Positions 1-10,679 of a stretch of DNA of 64,000 bases are shown in pieces (within the stretch, counting starts at the first letter, position 1; each line of letters begins with the position of its first letter). Below the pieces are notes generated by a model. That model saw nothing but the letters and a program-made list of their open reading frames with translations, did no database searches and was not told the DNA's origin. The translations under genes and the position numbers were made by a program. Origin of the DNA: Ignavibacteria bacterium (GTDB taxonomy: Bacteria > Bacteroidota > Ignavibacteria > Tepidaquicellales > OLB5); assembly GCA_019912545.1 (NCBI GenBank), contig JAIOIK010000042.1:1-64000 (forward strand), in the 5' to 3' direction.

Positions 1-214
1 ATTCAATTCCTACATAATTTTGATATTTTGTCGTATCTTCGTGTATCATTTGGGGCTCCTTTCTTCTTTTTAATGTGTGAAAATTAATTTAACTTAATTT
101 TCTGAAGATTGGGAGCCCTTTGTTAATTTACCGACAAAAAATAATTGCAATTGGTGAAATTCGTGGCTAAGTCTTTTTAATGGATTCCTGCCTACGCGGG
201 GATGAAATATTAAA

Positions 215-1462
215 TCATGATTTATCCCCCCAAATCACAGCCAAATTAATAATTGTTTCGACCGCTTTTTGCATATCCTGAACTGAGCACCATTCCTGTT
301 TGCTGTGGATACCATGCTCCCCTGCAAATACGTTTGGACAAGGAAGTCCCATAAATGAAAGCCTTGAGCCGTCTGTTCCGCCTCTTACGCTTTTCCTGAT
401 TGGCGTCAATCCTGAACGCTTAACTGCTTCAATTGCATATTCTGTTACAAAAGGAACCTTATCCAGAACTTCTTTCATATTCCGGTAAGATTCCTGAATG
501 ATGATCTTATAAGTGCTATTTTTATATGAAGATAATACTTTTTCTATAATGTTCTTTAGAATATTTTCTTTTTCAGCAAGTCCTGCCGTAACAAAATCAC
601 GAATGATGAATTTTATCTCTGCCCTTTCGGCTCCTCCGGAAACTGAGACAGGATGAATAAAGCCTTCTTTGTCTTTAGTAGCCTCAGGTGTCAAAGTATC
701 TTTTGGCAGCTCGGCAAGAATCTCTCCTGCAATCTTAATGGCATTTTCCAACTTTCCAAATGCAGATCCCGGGTGAGTAATCACTCCATTTATGATCAAT
801 GTTACCGAATCCGCCGAAAATGTCTCATCTTCAACACAGCCGGCTTTATCGCCATCTATCGTATAGCCATAATCAGCGCCAAGCTTCTCCATATCCAACT
901 TATCCACTCCCCTGCCAACTTCTTCATCCGGAGTGAAGAGTATCCTTATCTTGCCATGTTTTACTTCAGGATGAGTCATGAAGTAGTTTGCAGCATCCAT
1001 TATCTCTGCAACACCGGCTTTATTATCAGCCCCCAGCAAAGTTGTGCCGTCTGAGGTAATAATATCGTTGCCAATCTGGTTGTTGAGTTCTGCATGGACT
1101 GCAGGAGTTATTACTTGTGACTTATCAACCGGCAAAATTATGTTTCCTCCTCTGTAATTCTCGTGTATCAAGGGCTTAACATTTTTGCCGCTGCAATCAG
1201 GAGAAGTATCCATATGTGCGCAGAAACAAATAACAGGGACTTTCTTATCAGTATTACTCTCAATTGTCCCGTAAACGTACCCAAATTCATCCATGTGAGC
1301 ATCCTTGACCCCAATTTGGAGAAGTTCATCAACGAGAATCTTTCCGAGGTCTTTTTGTTTTTCAGTTGAAGGATAAGTTGTTGATTCAGGATCTGACTGC
1401 GTATCAACCTGAACATATTTCATGAACCGTTCGACGCAGGTGAAATCTATTTTATCTATCAT
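215..1462 (-). CDS. pepT: Peptidase T (tripeptide aminopeptidase, M20 family)
   Basis: 415-aa ORF; 'FCAHMDTSPDCSGKNVKP', 'LLGADNKAGVAEIMDA', 'FTPDEEVGRGVDK', 'RGGTDGSRLSFMGLPCPNVFAGEHGIHSKQEW' are PepT signatures. Confidence 0.95.
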   Translation of the reverse strand: MIDKIDFTCVERFMKYVQVDTQSDPESTTYPSTEKQKDLGKILVDELLQIGVKDAHMDEFGYVYGTIESNTDKKVPVICFCAHMDTSPDCSGKNVKPLIHENYRGGNIILPVDKSQVITPAVHAELNNQIGNDIITSDGTTLLGADNKAGVAEIMDAANYFMTHPEVKHGKIRILFTPDEEVGRGVDKLDMEKLGADYGYTIDGDKAGCVEDETFSADSVTLIINGVITHPGSAFGKLENAIKIAGEILAELPKDTLTPEATKDKEGFIHPVSVSGGAERAEIKFIIRDFVTAGLAEKENILKNIIEKVLSSYKNSTYKIIIQESYRNMKEVLDKVPFVTEYAIEAVKRSGLTPIRKSVRGGTDGSRLSFMGLPCPNVFAGEHGIHSKQEWCSVQDMQKAVETIINLAVIWGDKS

Positions 1463-1472
1463 TACTTTAATT

Positions 1473-3158
1473 TTACTTTATCAAGATCATTGATCTTGAA
1501 CTTGAAAACTTTGCGGAATTCATTTTGTAGAAATATACTCCACTTGAAAGCGATCCTGAATTGAAATTCAACGAATGATTTCCGGCAGGATAATTTCCAC
1601 TCACAATAGTTTTTACAAAAGTCCCAAGCGCAGTATATATTTCGATCGTAACAATTGCAGCTTCCGGCAGACTGAATGAAATAACTGTTGAAGGATTGAA
1701 AGGATTGGGATAATTCTGATTCAATCTATATCCGGTAGGAACAATCCCCGAAATCCCTGAAACCGGCAGTACATCATAGATCTCCGAAGTATATATTTCC
1801 ATATTAAACCCTCCGGCTCTCTCATCTGTCCAAACTGGAAGAATTCTTGACCCCATGTAATCCATATCGATATAATCACCAAAGCGAACGTTTGACCCGG
1901 GAATAGCAGTTGGTGAAGGCTCTGAACTTATAAGCTCATTTGAAAATGTACTGCCTCCATCATAGGAACGTGCTAAGTATGCTTCAATTATACTATTGCT
2001 GGATGTATTTCTGTTATCCATAAACAAGATCGCGATATTTCCGTATTCGTTCACAGCAACTACCGGCCAATACTGCGATTTACCGTTACCTAATGAATCA
2101 TTGTTAACTCTTGCGGGTGCAGACCAGTTTACACCGGCGTTAGTACTTCTAACAAGGAAAACATCGCAATCACCATTTCTCTTATCTGCAAATACTATAT
2201 ATAGCCACCCGGAACGCGGCCCTGAACTGTTATCTGATGCAATGAAAGGAAATGTATTTATGTTATTAGGAAGACCCGTAGGAAAAGCGCCTGAAGATAC
2301 AATAATATCTGAGCTAAAACTTGCACCACCATTTGTAGAACGGTCATAAGTAATATCACTATTGACTATGAATCTCATCCAGACTACATTGATCTGGCCA
2401 TCTTTGCTGATACAGACATTCGAACCCTGAACATTATTCAATTCGCTAACGCGAACCGGAGCTGACCAGTTTGAGCCAGAGTTTGATGATTTAGTAAGAT
2501 AAATTCCATTCAATGATAAACTTGTCCAGCTTATATACAAATTGTTATTGTAGGGACTCGTATTACTCAGGTCTGTTGTGATCCACTCTTTATCTTCAAT
2601 ACCGGTTTGAGAGCATATGAATGCCTGTGAAAAAGTTACTCCGGAATCAATTGATTTATAAATTGCTACTGTAAGGTTTCCACCGGCAGCACCGACACCT
2701 GCTATTACTGCAATATAAAAATTTCCTGATGTATCTACAGTCACAACCGGATCACTGTTATTTGTCAGGCCTCCCGGCAATAAAGTTGAATCAAGCACTT
2801 GTGAGACTGCCCAGCTTATGCCTCCATCAGTTGAGTAACTATACCCTACGCGCCTGATAGGATTTGGATCAATTCCATATCTGAAATCACGCCACGCAGC
2901 AACAACACGGTTTGAATCCTTGCAGCTAATGCACACTGAAGGTTCATTTTGAGGCGCAGAATTCTGAGAAACATTTGTGTTAATGAACAAAGACGGCATC
3001 GGATTTAAGTCCAGAGCTTCCGGTTCAGGGAATGTCTGACCTTCAATATTCATTGCTAGCGGATATTTAAGTCTTTCGCGAGGGTCTGTTTGTGAAAATG
3101 CTGTTGAACAAAATAGAATTAAAAGTGTAAAGAGGGCCGGAGAGGCAAGTGATGTCAT
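1473..3158 (-). CDS. Secreted BNR/sialidase-like repeat protein with T9SS type A C-terminal sorting domain
   Basis: Signal peptide; repeated 'SxDGGxSW'-type BNR/Asp-box motifs; C-terminal 'NQNYPNPFNPSTVISFSLPEAAIVTIEIY...GVYFYKMNS' sorting domain. Confidence 0.85.
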   Translation of the reverse strand: MTSLASPALFTLLILFCSTAFSQTDPRERLKYPLAMNIEGQTFPEPEALDLNPMPSLFINTNVSQNSAPQNEPSVCISCKDSNRVVAAWRDFRYGIDPNPIRRVGYSYSTDGGISWAVSQVLDSTLLPGGLTNNSDPVVTVDTSGNFYIAVIAGVGAAGGNLTVAIYKSIDSGVTFSQAFICSQTGIEDKEWITTDLSNTSPYNNNLYISWTSLSLNGIYLTKSSNSGSNWSAPVRVSELNNVQGSNVCISKDGQINVVWMRFIVNSDITYDRSTNGGASFSSDIIVSSGAFPTGLPNNINTFPFIASDNSSGPRSGWLYIVFADKRNGDCDVFLVRSTNAGVNWSAPARVNNDSLGNGKSQYWPVVAVNEYGNIAILFMDNRNTSSNSIIEAYLARSYDGGSTFSNELISSEPSPTAIPGSNVRFGDYIDMDYMGSRILPVWTDERAGGFNMEIYTSEIYDVLPVSGISGIVPTGYRLNQNYPNPFNPSTVISFSLPEAAIVTIEIYTALGTFVKTIVSGNYPAGNHSLNFNSGSLSSGVYFYKMNSAKFSSSRSMILIK

Positions 3159-3168
3159 TTATTATTGT

Positions 3169-3393
3169 TTATTTTATTATATCAGAATTATACCTGTATT
3201 TTTCTATAATGAATTCTTCGGTTGATGAATCAATTATTTCGCCGCACTTCTGGCATTGAAAGACAACTTCAGTGGGCTTTGAGCTGAATCCCATAGAAAG
3301 CCAGAAATAGCCTCCTTTAGTGTATCTTGTTTTAGCCGTTACCATAGGATCGCCAACTGAATTACCGCATTTGCATCTTTTTTCTGCCTTCAT
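3169..3393 (-). CDS. Small zinc-ribbon hypothetical protein
   Basis: 74-aa ORF with CKCG...CQKCG paired Cys motifs. Confidence 0.5.
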   Translation of the reverse strand: MKAEKRCKCGNSVGDPMVTAKTRYTKGGYFWLSMGFSSKPTEVVFQCQKCGEIIDSSTEEFIIEKYRYNSDIIK

Positions 3394-3503
3394 AAAGCAA
3401 TATAACTCTATTTATCAGGCTGTTCAAGGCAAAGCGTATGTGATGCTGCTATCTGATAATCAGGTCCATTACCAAACTATGGTTGTAATTATGTAGAATA
3501 TAT

Positions 3504-3531
3504 CGAACAAGGGGTTACGACCCCTTGTTCG
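3504..3531. repeat. Palindromic element, 12-bp arms, 4-nt loop (CGAACAAGGGGT-TACG-ACCCCTTGTTCG)
   Basis: Read directly; the 20-nt core matches a copy inside glgB (63108-63127) at 19/20 positions in reverse orientation. Confidence 0.85.
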
Positions 3532-3550
3532 TGAGGTCTGTAAATAATCT

Positions 3551-4813
3551 TCACGCAATAAACAGCCACCAAATCAGAGCATATAAGGGTATGAGTATAG
3601 GAAGTGAAAAGCGAATCATGTAACCAAAAAAGCCGGGAGTTTCCACATTCTGGTTATCTGCAATTGATTTTACCATGAAATTCGGACCGTTGCCAATGTA
3701 AGTCATAGCCCCGAAGAAAACAGCGGAAATAGAAATTGCCACTACGTGCTTCTCGTGTTCTGCAATAAAAGTAAGAACATTCTGCACATTATTGATATCA
3801 AGCCCGAAGATTCCCATTGATGCAGTCAGGAATGTAAGGTATGTAGGAGCGTTATCCAGAAAGCCCGATAGAATTCCCGTCAGCCAGTAATATGCCGAAG
3901 GACTTGAGATGCCCAGTTCTGCAGAATGAGTCCTGAGAAGCTCCAAAGCCGGTGTCATCGTTATGAATATCCCGATAAACAGCCATGCAACTTCCTTTAT
4001 CGGAAAAAAGTTGAAGTGGTTCCGTTTGTGTATTTCCTTGTTTGTGATCTTATAAGAAACAAATGCAGCTAATAGCATAATTCCTTCTCTTAGAAAGATT
4101 GGCTCAGAAATAAACACAGCGGCTATCACAATTGCGAGAAAAATAAAATTATAACCGCCCTTGATTTTGACGGTTTCCTTTGCTTTTTTCTCGCGTTCCT
4201 CTATTTCCTGTGGCTGTTTCCTGAAATTGATCAGGTCAGCAATATAAAAGATCACAAGAAGTGCGCCGAGTGCAGCGAGCCACTTGAAAAACACTTTATC
4301 CATTACCCAGAAAAAGGGGATGCCTTTAAGGAAACCTAAAAACAAGGGCGGATCACCAATAGGTGTGAGTGCGCCGCCTACATTTGATACAATAAAAATG
4401 AAAAACACAATATGAAAATTTGTAATTCTCATTTTATTGGTCTTAATGAACGGACGAATAAGCAGCATTGATGCTCCGGTAGTACCAATAATGTTTGCTA
4501 GCACTCCCCCGATTGCCAGTAAGATCGTATTCCTTAGCGGTGTGGCAAGCCCTTTGATCTCGATCAGGATACCTCCGGAAATAACAAATAGAGAAGTAAG
4601 TAATGAAATGAACATTACATATTCTTCGATACTGTGCATAAGGTCCCAGCCTTTGGTTAAGATGAGATAGTAAACAGCAGTAGTGAATGCAAGTCCGAGA
4701 GAAACTATGTGATAATACTCATGCCAGAATTTAGGCACGGCAAGAGGCATGACTGCAATTGAAAGCAGAAGTAATATAAAGGGAAGAACGCTAATTATGT
4801 TAGGTTCAATCAA
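3551..4813 (-). CDS. nhaD: NhaD-like Na+/H+ antiporter / citrate transporter-like membrane protein
   Basis: 420-aa polytopic protein; 'NIIGTTGASMLLIRPFI', 'SNVGGALTPIGDPPLFLGFLKGIPFFW', 'FLDNAPTYLTFL', 'MTYIGNGPNFMVKSIA' typical of NhaD. Confidence 0.85.
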   Translation of the reverse strand: MIEPNIISVLPFILLLLSIAVMPLAVPKFWHEYYHIVSLGLAFTTAVYYLILTKGWDLMHSIEEYVMFISLLTSLFVISGGILIEIKGLATPLRNTILLAIGGVLANIIGTTGASMLLIRPFIKTNKMRITNFHIVFFIFIVSNVGGALTPIGDPPLFLGFLKGIPFFWVMDKVFFKWLAALGALLVIFYIADLINFRKQPQEIEEREKKAKETVKIKGGYNFIFLAIVIAAVFISEPIFLREGIMLLAAFVSYKITNKEIHKRNHFNFFPIKEVAWLFIGIFITMTPALELLRTHSAELGISSPSAYYWLTGILSGFLDNAPTYLTFLTASMGIFGLDINNVQNVLTFIAEHEKHVVAISISAVFFGAMTYIGNGPNFMVKSIADNQNVETPGFFGYMIRFSLPILIPLYALIWWLFIA

Positions 4814-4834
4814 TAGAAAAGTTATTTATTTAGT

Positions 4835-6355
4835 TTATGGAATCTTAAGCAGGTTCTTCTTAACCGTCTGAACGTTTTCGATCACTTTTTTGACTGAAGC
4901 TTCTGATTTACTCAAAAATGTATTCGGGTAAACACCGATCCAGACAATAAACACTAATAGCAGAGAAGAGGCAAATATCTCCCTGAGATTGAGATCAGGA
5001 ATATTTTTATTTTCGTCTTTTGTTATCGGGCCAAGCATTACTCTTTGATACATCCATAATAAATAAATGGCGCTTAATACTACACCCGATGTACCAACTA
5101 TTGTGTAAGTATAGTTATGTAAGAAAGGAGAATTGAATGCTCCAATAAGGATCATAAATTCACCTATGAATCCATTCAAGCCGGGCAGTCCAATTGAACT
5201 TAAACATATCACAAGGAATAATGAACCAAATATCGGAATAGTTTTTATGATCCCGCCGTAATCAGCGATCTCTCTTGTGTGTCGTCTATCATAAAGAAAT
5301 CCAACAAACATGAAAAGCGCTCCTGTGGAGAGTCCATGATTAACCATTTGGATAATTCCGCCCTGCATTGATTCAATTGTTATTGCGGCGATACCAAGCA
5401 GGATAAAACCCATATGGCTGACAGAAGAATAAGCAACAAGCTTTTTAATATCCTTTTGTGCTATACAAACAAGCGCACCATAAACAATTCCTATCACACC
5501 CATTAGTGCAAGCAGCCAGGAGTATCTGATGAATATTACAGGAAACATCTCCATCGAAAAACGGATGAGACCGTAAGTACCCATCTTAAGCAATACAGCG
5601 GCAAGTATAATACTACCCGCTGTGGGTGCTTCTGTATGTGCATCAGGAAGCCAGGTGTGGAATGGAAACATCGGCACTTTGATGACAAAACTGATGCCGA
5701 AAAATATGAAAAGCCATAGTGCGATACTCTCAGGGATAAATGGCGAAACTTTCCTTAGCTCAGTGTAATCTGTTGTAAACTTTGCAAGCTGGGGAGTGCA
5801 ATACTGCGCAACCCAAATTATTGCAACCAGCATAAGCAAGCTGCCGAACATTGTATATAAGAAAAACTTCAGATTGGCGTAATATTTATTCTTGCCGCCC
5901 CAGAATCCGATAATAAAGTACATCGGAATAAGTATCAATTCCCAAAAGACATAGAATAAGATAAGGTCAAGCGATAAGAATACACCAAACAAGCTTCCCA
6001 TTAGCAAAAGAAGCAGGAAATAAAATTCCTTCACTCTTGTATTAATTGAGTTCCATACACCAAGTATAGTCACCGGAAAAATGAAAGCCGTAAGTAAAAC
6101 CATAAGTATCGAAATACCATCTACACCTAAAAGGTAATATATATTGAAGTCCCGTACCCATTGATGCTTCTCTATAAACTGGAAATCAGGGTTCGCAGGA
6201 TTGAATATCATAAATAAATACACAGCAAGTCCAAAAACTGCCGAACTCACAACAAGCGCATAGATCTTGATAAGTTTATCTTTATCCCTGAAGAACAGGA
6301 TTGGCAGAGACAGAATTATCGGAGCAAAAATCAGTATAGAAAGAATATTGTTCAC
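4835..6355 (-). CDS. nuoM: NADH-quinone oxidoreductase subunit M
   Basis: 506-aa proton-conducting membrane subunit; 'LPDAHTEAPTAGSIILAAVLLKMGTYGLIRFSMEMFP', 'KKLVAYSSVSHMGFILLGIAA', 'MVNHGLSTGALFMFVGFLYDRRHTREIADYGG'. Confidence 0.93.
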   Translation of the reverse strand: MNNILSILIFAPIILSLPILFFRDKDKLIKIYALVVSSAVFGLAVYLFMIFNPANPDFQFIEKHQWVRDFNIYYLLGVDGISILMVLLTAFIFPVTILGVWNSINTRVKEFYFLLLLLMGSLFGVFLSLDLILFYVFWELILIPMYFIIGFWGGKNKYYANLKFFLYTMFGSLLMLVAIIWVAQYCTPQLAKFTTDYTELRKVSPFIPESIALWLFIFFGISFVIKVPMFPFHTWLPDAHTEAPTAGSIILAAVLLKMGTYGLIRFSMEMFPVIFIRYSWLLALMGVIGIVYGALVCIAQKDIKKLVAYSSVSHMGFILLGIAAITIESMQGGIIQMVNHGLSTGALFMFVGFLYDRRHTREIADYGGIIKTIPIFGSLFLVICLSSIGLPGLNGFIGEFMILIGAFNSPFLHNYTYTIVGTSGVVLSAIYLLWMYQRVMLGPITKDENKNIPDLNLREIFASSLLLVFIVWIGVYPNTFLSKSEASVKKVIENVQTVKKNLLKIP

Positions 6356-6383
6356 CTGTATTTCGTATTAAATTTTTATCTGA

Positions 6384-7748
6384 TTATTGTTTGTGATTCT
6401 CATGGAACTGTTTTAACCTGCTATCAAGCTCAGGAAGCTGGTTATCTGCAACCAGCGATACACACGCTCTGATACCTTCTTTCCTTAAGCTTCCCGTATT
6501 GGAAAGTGATATAGCACTAATGCCATAATACAGCAACTCCTCTATCAGGTCTTCGCCGCTATATCCGTCATAGGCAACCGTAAAATAAAATCCGTCAGCA
6601 ATTGGCTCGCCGTCATCATGGTCATAAACTATCCTGAATCCGTTCTTAAGGAACATTTCCTTCATGATCTTAGCGCGCTCACCGTAAATCTTAACTTCTT
6701 TTATGAAATCCAGGTCACCGTCATTCACAGCTTTAATGAGTGCAGCAAATGCGTATTGAGTTGAATGGGTTACACCTGCTGATACTGAATATGCTGAACC
6801 ATAAATAAGTGTATGGCCGAATCCGGAGCTTGAATAGAATCTAAGCAGATCCGGGTAATCTCTGTTATAAAGACTATCTGAAACTACTATGCATCCTATC
6901 CTCTGCCCGGCATAAGAAAATATCTTGGAGCCTGAAACGAGAATTATATAGTCATCGCAATACTTTGCAACTGTTGGCTGATGCGGCTCCCTGCCGGGCT
7001 TAGAATAATCCTTGCGGAAATCCATGTTGAAATAAGCCAGGTCTTCTATTGGGATGACATCATATTTCTTGCAAAGCGTACCAATTATTTTGAGTTCTTT
7101 ATCCGTAAAGCAGATCCAGCTTGGATTGTTTGGGTTAGAATACAGCAGGCAGGAAATATTCCCCTGCTTCAGGGTTGATTCAAGTATTTCCATCAGCTTT
7201 TCGCCGCGGTATTTATAAACATCTATATTGGTTTGATTGATACCCAATACTTTCAGCTGCATTTTGTGGACCGGGAATCCAGGATCGAGGAAAAGGATCG
7301 TATCTTTTTCCTTATTGATCCTGCCAAGTGTCAGAAAGCTTACAAAACTTCCGCTTGTTGAACCTGTACATGGTATGCATGATTTTTCTGCAACATCAAT
7401 ATCCAGGAACAGCTTAATGAACCTTGAGATCTCGCGTTTCAATTCAGGCAGCCCTTCAATATCAGGATAAGTATTTGCTATTCCCTTTTTGAGAGCCGCA
7501 ATTTCGGCATTAGTACCAATTTCAGATGCAGGAAGACCGGGTACTCCCATTTCCATCCTGATGAATTTTGTGCCACTGGATTTCTCTATTGAGTTTATAA
7601 GGGCTTTTATTTCTCTTATTGAAGCTTTGCCTACACAGGGCAGTTTACTTTTTTCGATCATCTGTTTAACCAGCTTATAGTCTATCGGAGTATTGATCCG
7701 AGTATTTGACGTGGTTTCCAGCATTGTATTTTCGAGTACGTCTTTCAA
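6384..7748 (-). CDS. PLP-dependent aminotransferase class I/II
   Basis: 454-aa; 'ANTYPDIEGLPELKREISRFI', 'YSNPNNPSWICFTDKEL', 'SGSKIFSYAGQRIG' (PLP lysine region). Confidence 0.85.
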   Translation of the reverse strand: MKDVLENTMLETTSNTRINTPIDYKLVKQMIEKSKLPCVGKASIREIKALINSIEKSSGTKFIRMEMGVPGLPASEIGTNAEIAALKKGIANTYPDIEGLPELKREISRFIKLFLDIDVAEKSCIPCTGSTSGSFVSFLTLGRINKEKDTILFLDPGFPVHKMQLKVLGINQTNIDVYKYRGEKLMEILESTLKQGNISCLLYSNPNNPSWICFTDKELKIIGTLCKKYDVIPIEDLAYFNMDFRKDYSKPGREPHQPTVAKYCDDYIILVSGSKIFSYAGQRIGCIVVSDSLYNRDYPDLLRFYSSSGFGHTLIYGSAYSVSAGVTHSTQYAFAALIKAVNDGDLDFIKEVKIYGERAKIMKEMFLKNGFRIVYDHDDGEPIADGFYFTVAYDGYSGEDLIEELLYYGISAISLSNTGSLRKEGIRACVSLVADNQLPELDSRLKQFHENHKQ

Positions 7749-8060
7749 TTTAGTTAAAGACCAGTATTTAAAATATTTGGGAAATTATTTCTATACAAAC
7801 TTACTTAAAAAATGGGTTTTATTCAATTTATAAAGGCATTCATCTAAATTTATACGAAAATTGAAAACTTGACTTTGCTTGCTTGCCGGAGTGAAGTATA
7901 ATAAGATCAAGTATTATTGACGGGACTAAAATGAATAATGATTTTTTGTTACGAATTGAGCTTCTTTGAGCGTAAATTTTGGATATATTTGAACTTAATA
8001 CAAAAAAAGTTTGTTATGTACTTTAGTTTCAACTCTTTATTTTCCCAAAACTTAATTTAA

Positions 8061-8921
8061 TTGAACATGAAAAACATCTTAGTACCGTTTGATTTTTCAA
8101 AAACTGCAATGGCTGCTTTTGATTTAGCTCTTGATATAGCAAAAAAGCATAAAGCCAAAGTTGATATTCTCTATATTATAATTGATCCATTTATTGATCA
8201 GAATAATACAAGTTCAACACCAGAGGCTTTTAACAAAACTGATGTGAGAAGATTTATGGAAAGAATAAAAGCGGAATCTTTTGCAAACTTGAAGAATGTC
8301 ATCAGCAGATCAGGTTGCACAGAAGTGAAAATAAATCCGTTTGTCGAGTTTAATTCTAGTGTATATAAGAGTATCTTGAGGTTCATTGACAAGAAAAAGA
8401 CAGGTTTAGTGGTTATGGGTACTCATGGTTCAAAAGACATTAAAAGCAAAGTCCTTGGCACAAATACAGAAAGGGTGTTTAGACTTACAAAGGTTCCGGT
8501 ATTAATAGTAAGGAATAAAATACAGAATCATAACTTCAAGAAGATCGTATTCGCATCTGATTTAGAAACTACTTCGAAAAGCGTTTTTATCCAGGCATGG
8601 AACATAATTAAAGTCTATGACGCTAAAATAGACGTACTTAGAGTTAACACAACCAAAGACTCTATTCGCAGAACATACGCAGTTGGCAAAATGAGACATC
8701 TTACCAAGAAATATGCAGGTAATTTCGATTACATTATCAAAGATTCTGCTTCTGTGGAAGAAGGTATAGAAAAATATTGCGATAAAGAAAAAGCCGAACT
8801 AATAGTACTCGGTGTTCACAGAAAAAAAGGATTTAAGAGAATATTCTCAGATAGAGTTTCAGAGGCCATAACCAGATTAGCCAAACAGCCGATACTGACT
8901 ATAGATATAAGCAGTAAATAG
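8061..8921 (+). CDS. Tandem UspA-domain universal stress protein
   Basis: Two domains starting 'NILVPFDFSKTAMAAFDLALDIAKK' and 'KIVFASDLETTSKSVF'; 'VVMGTHGSKDIKSKVLGTNTERVFR' and 'IVLGVHRKKGFKRIFSDRVSEAITR'. Confidence 0.85.
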   Translation: MNMKNILVPFDFSKTAMAAFDLALDIAKKHKAKVDILYIIIDPFIDQNNTSSTPEAFNKTDVRRFMERIKAESFANLKNVISRSGCTEVKINPFVEFNSSVYKSILRFIDKKKTGLVVMGTHGSKDIKSKVLGTNTERVFRLTKVPVLIVRNKIQNHNFKKIVFASDLETTSKSVFIQAWNIIKVYDAKIDVLRVNTTKDSIRRTYAVGKMRHLTKKYAGNFDYIIKDSASVEEGIEKYCDKEKAELIVLGVHRKKGFKRIFSDRVSEAITRLAKQPILTIDISSK

Positions 8922-9007
8922 TGTTTAGCTGATAGAAGCTATTTCCTATGGTCTGATGTGAGAACAGGCAACTGTTAAATTTCTTCAGGAATTTCCGAGA
9001 AGTTATC

Positions 9008-10498
9008 TTAATCCTGAGGCACTGTTACATCATACCAGAATTTCTTTTTCCTGTCCAGTACTTCATCTATATGAATGTGTTTGAGTTCTGTATAGGCTTT
9101 AAGACCTTCAATACCAAGTTCTCTGCCAACTCCGCTTTGTTTATAGCCGCCAAATGGTGCCTTATCACTCAGCAAATGCCATTCGTTTATCCATACAGTT
9201 CCGGCTCTGAGTCTTTTTGCCAATGCAAGAGCCCTATCGTTATCTTTTGACCACACTCCACCTGCAAGTCCGAAACTTGATTCATTAGCGATCCTGATAG
9301 CATCTTCATCATCTTTTGCTTTAATTACACTCAAAACGGGCCCGAAGATCTCTTCACGGGCGATCCTCATATCATTAGTAACATCTGCAAAAAGAGTCGG
9401 TTCAACATAACAGCCTCTTTCAAATCCTTTAGGTACTCCGCCTCCGCAAACGAGCCTTGCTCTTTCCTTTTTCCCGATCTCGATATACTCGAGCACTCTT
9501 TTCTGATGCTTATTGCTGACAAGCGGACCGATATCGGTTTCTTTATCCATTGGGTCGCCTATCTTCATTTTACCAAGTTTATTTTTCAGCCGCTCAACAA
9601 CTTCATCATGAATTTTATTTGGCAATATCAATCTTGAGCCTGCAACGCAGCACTGACCGTTATGGAAATAGCATGCATACGCCGAGCCGTCTATTGCAAG
9701 ATCAAGATCTGCATCATCAAGAATTATGCTTGCTGATTTACCGCCAAGTTCAAGAGTTATTTTTTTCATGGTTGCCGAGGCAAGGCACATTACCTTCCTG
9801 CCAATTTCTGTTGAACCAGTGAAAGCAACTTTATCAACCATCGGGTTTGTGATCATCTCCTCGCCCACTTCTGCATCACCTGTAATAATATTCACCACAC
9901 CTTTAGGCAGGTCAGTTGAATCTATAATTTTGGCTAGCTCAAGCGCAGAAACGGATGTTTCCGGCGCAGGCTTTAAGACCATCGTGCATCCTGCAGCCAG
10001 AGCGGGAGCAATTTTCCATATAGCCATCTGCAGAGGGAAATTCCATGGAATGATTGCAGAAACAACTCCGACAGGCTCTCTTACCAGCAGATTCCTGCTC
10101 ACACCTTCTTTTGAAATATCCAGTTCTTCATCAAAGTCACTTAAAGCTAATTTTGCAAAAGTGCTTGCTGCTCGGTACGTAAGGTACATATCATCTTTAG
10201 ACTTCTTATATGTTGAGCCTGATTCCTTAATTTCAAGCTCCTGCAGCAAAGCAGAGTTCTCTTTGATCTTATCAGCGATCTGCTTAATAATTGCGCTTCT
10301 TTCTTCTTTGGGCATATGGCTCCATACACCGCTATCAAATGCATTTCTAGCAGCCTTAATTGCAGAGGCAGTATCTTCTACTGAGGCAACCGCGAGCTTT
10401 GCAAACACACTTCTATCAAAAGGATTAACAGCAACTATTGTTCCTTTATTGGAAGCATCCCTGAATTCACCGTTTATATAAAGTTTATATTCGAGCAT
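9008..10498 (-). CDS. Aldehyde dehydrogenase family protein (full length, catalytic Cys present)
   Basis: 'VTGSTEIGRK'-type motif, 'KITLELGGKSASIILDDADLD', 'FHNGQCCVAGSRL', 'APFGGYKQSGVGRELG'. Confidence 0.93.
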   Translation of the reverse strand: MLEYKLYINGEFRDASNKGTIVAVNPFDRSVFAKLAVASVEDTASAIKAARNAFDSGVWSHMPKEERSAIIKQIADKIKENSALLQELEIKESGSTYKKSKDDMYLTYRAASTFAKLALSDFDEELDISKEGVSRNLLVREPVGVVSAIIPWNFPLQMAIWKIAPALAAGCTMVLKPAPETSVSALELAKIIDSTDLPKGVVNIITGDAEVGEEMITNPMVDKVAFTGSTEIGRKVMCLASATMKKITLELGGKSASIILDDADLDLAIDGSAYACYFHNGQCCVAGSRLILPNKIHDEVVERLKNKLGKMKIGDPMDKETDIGPLVSNKHQKRVLEYIEIGKKERARLVCGGGVPKGFERGCYVEPTLFADVTNDMRIAREEIFGPVLSVIKAKDDEDAIRIANESSFGLAGGVWSKDNDRALALAKRLRAGTVWINEWHLLSDKAPFGGYKQSGVGRELGIEGLKAYTELKHIHIDEVLDRKKKFWYDVTVPQD

Positions 10499-10679
10499 TA
10501 ATTTTGTTCTGTTTAGTAACTTATTTATTAAATAACATCTTAAGAATACTTATAATAACCTCACCCTCAGTCTCCCTCTCCACAAAAGAGAGGGAGTGAC
10601 TTACAGGATTAATTCCAATGCAATTTTATCTTCAAAATGTATAGAACAATAATGTACTTTACGTAATTATTAACGAACA

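Noticed and set aside
1-214. GGGCTCC/GGAGCCC inverted sequence near 53-117 as a possible transposon end
   Set aside because: Arms are short and flanks do not pair convincingly; no transposase visible at the window edge.
9726-10481. 251-aa plus-strand ORF
   Set aside because: Entirely antisense to a convincing aldehyde dehydrogenase gene; composition and lack of motifs fit a shadow ORF.
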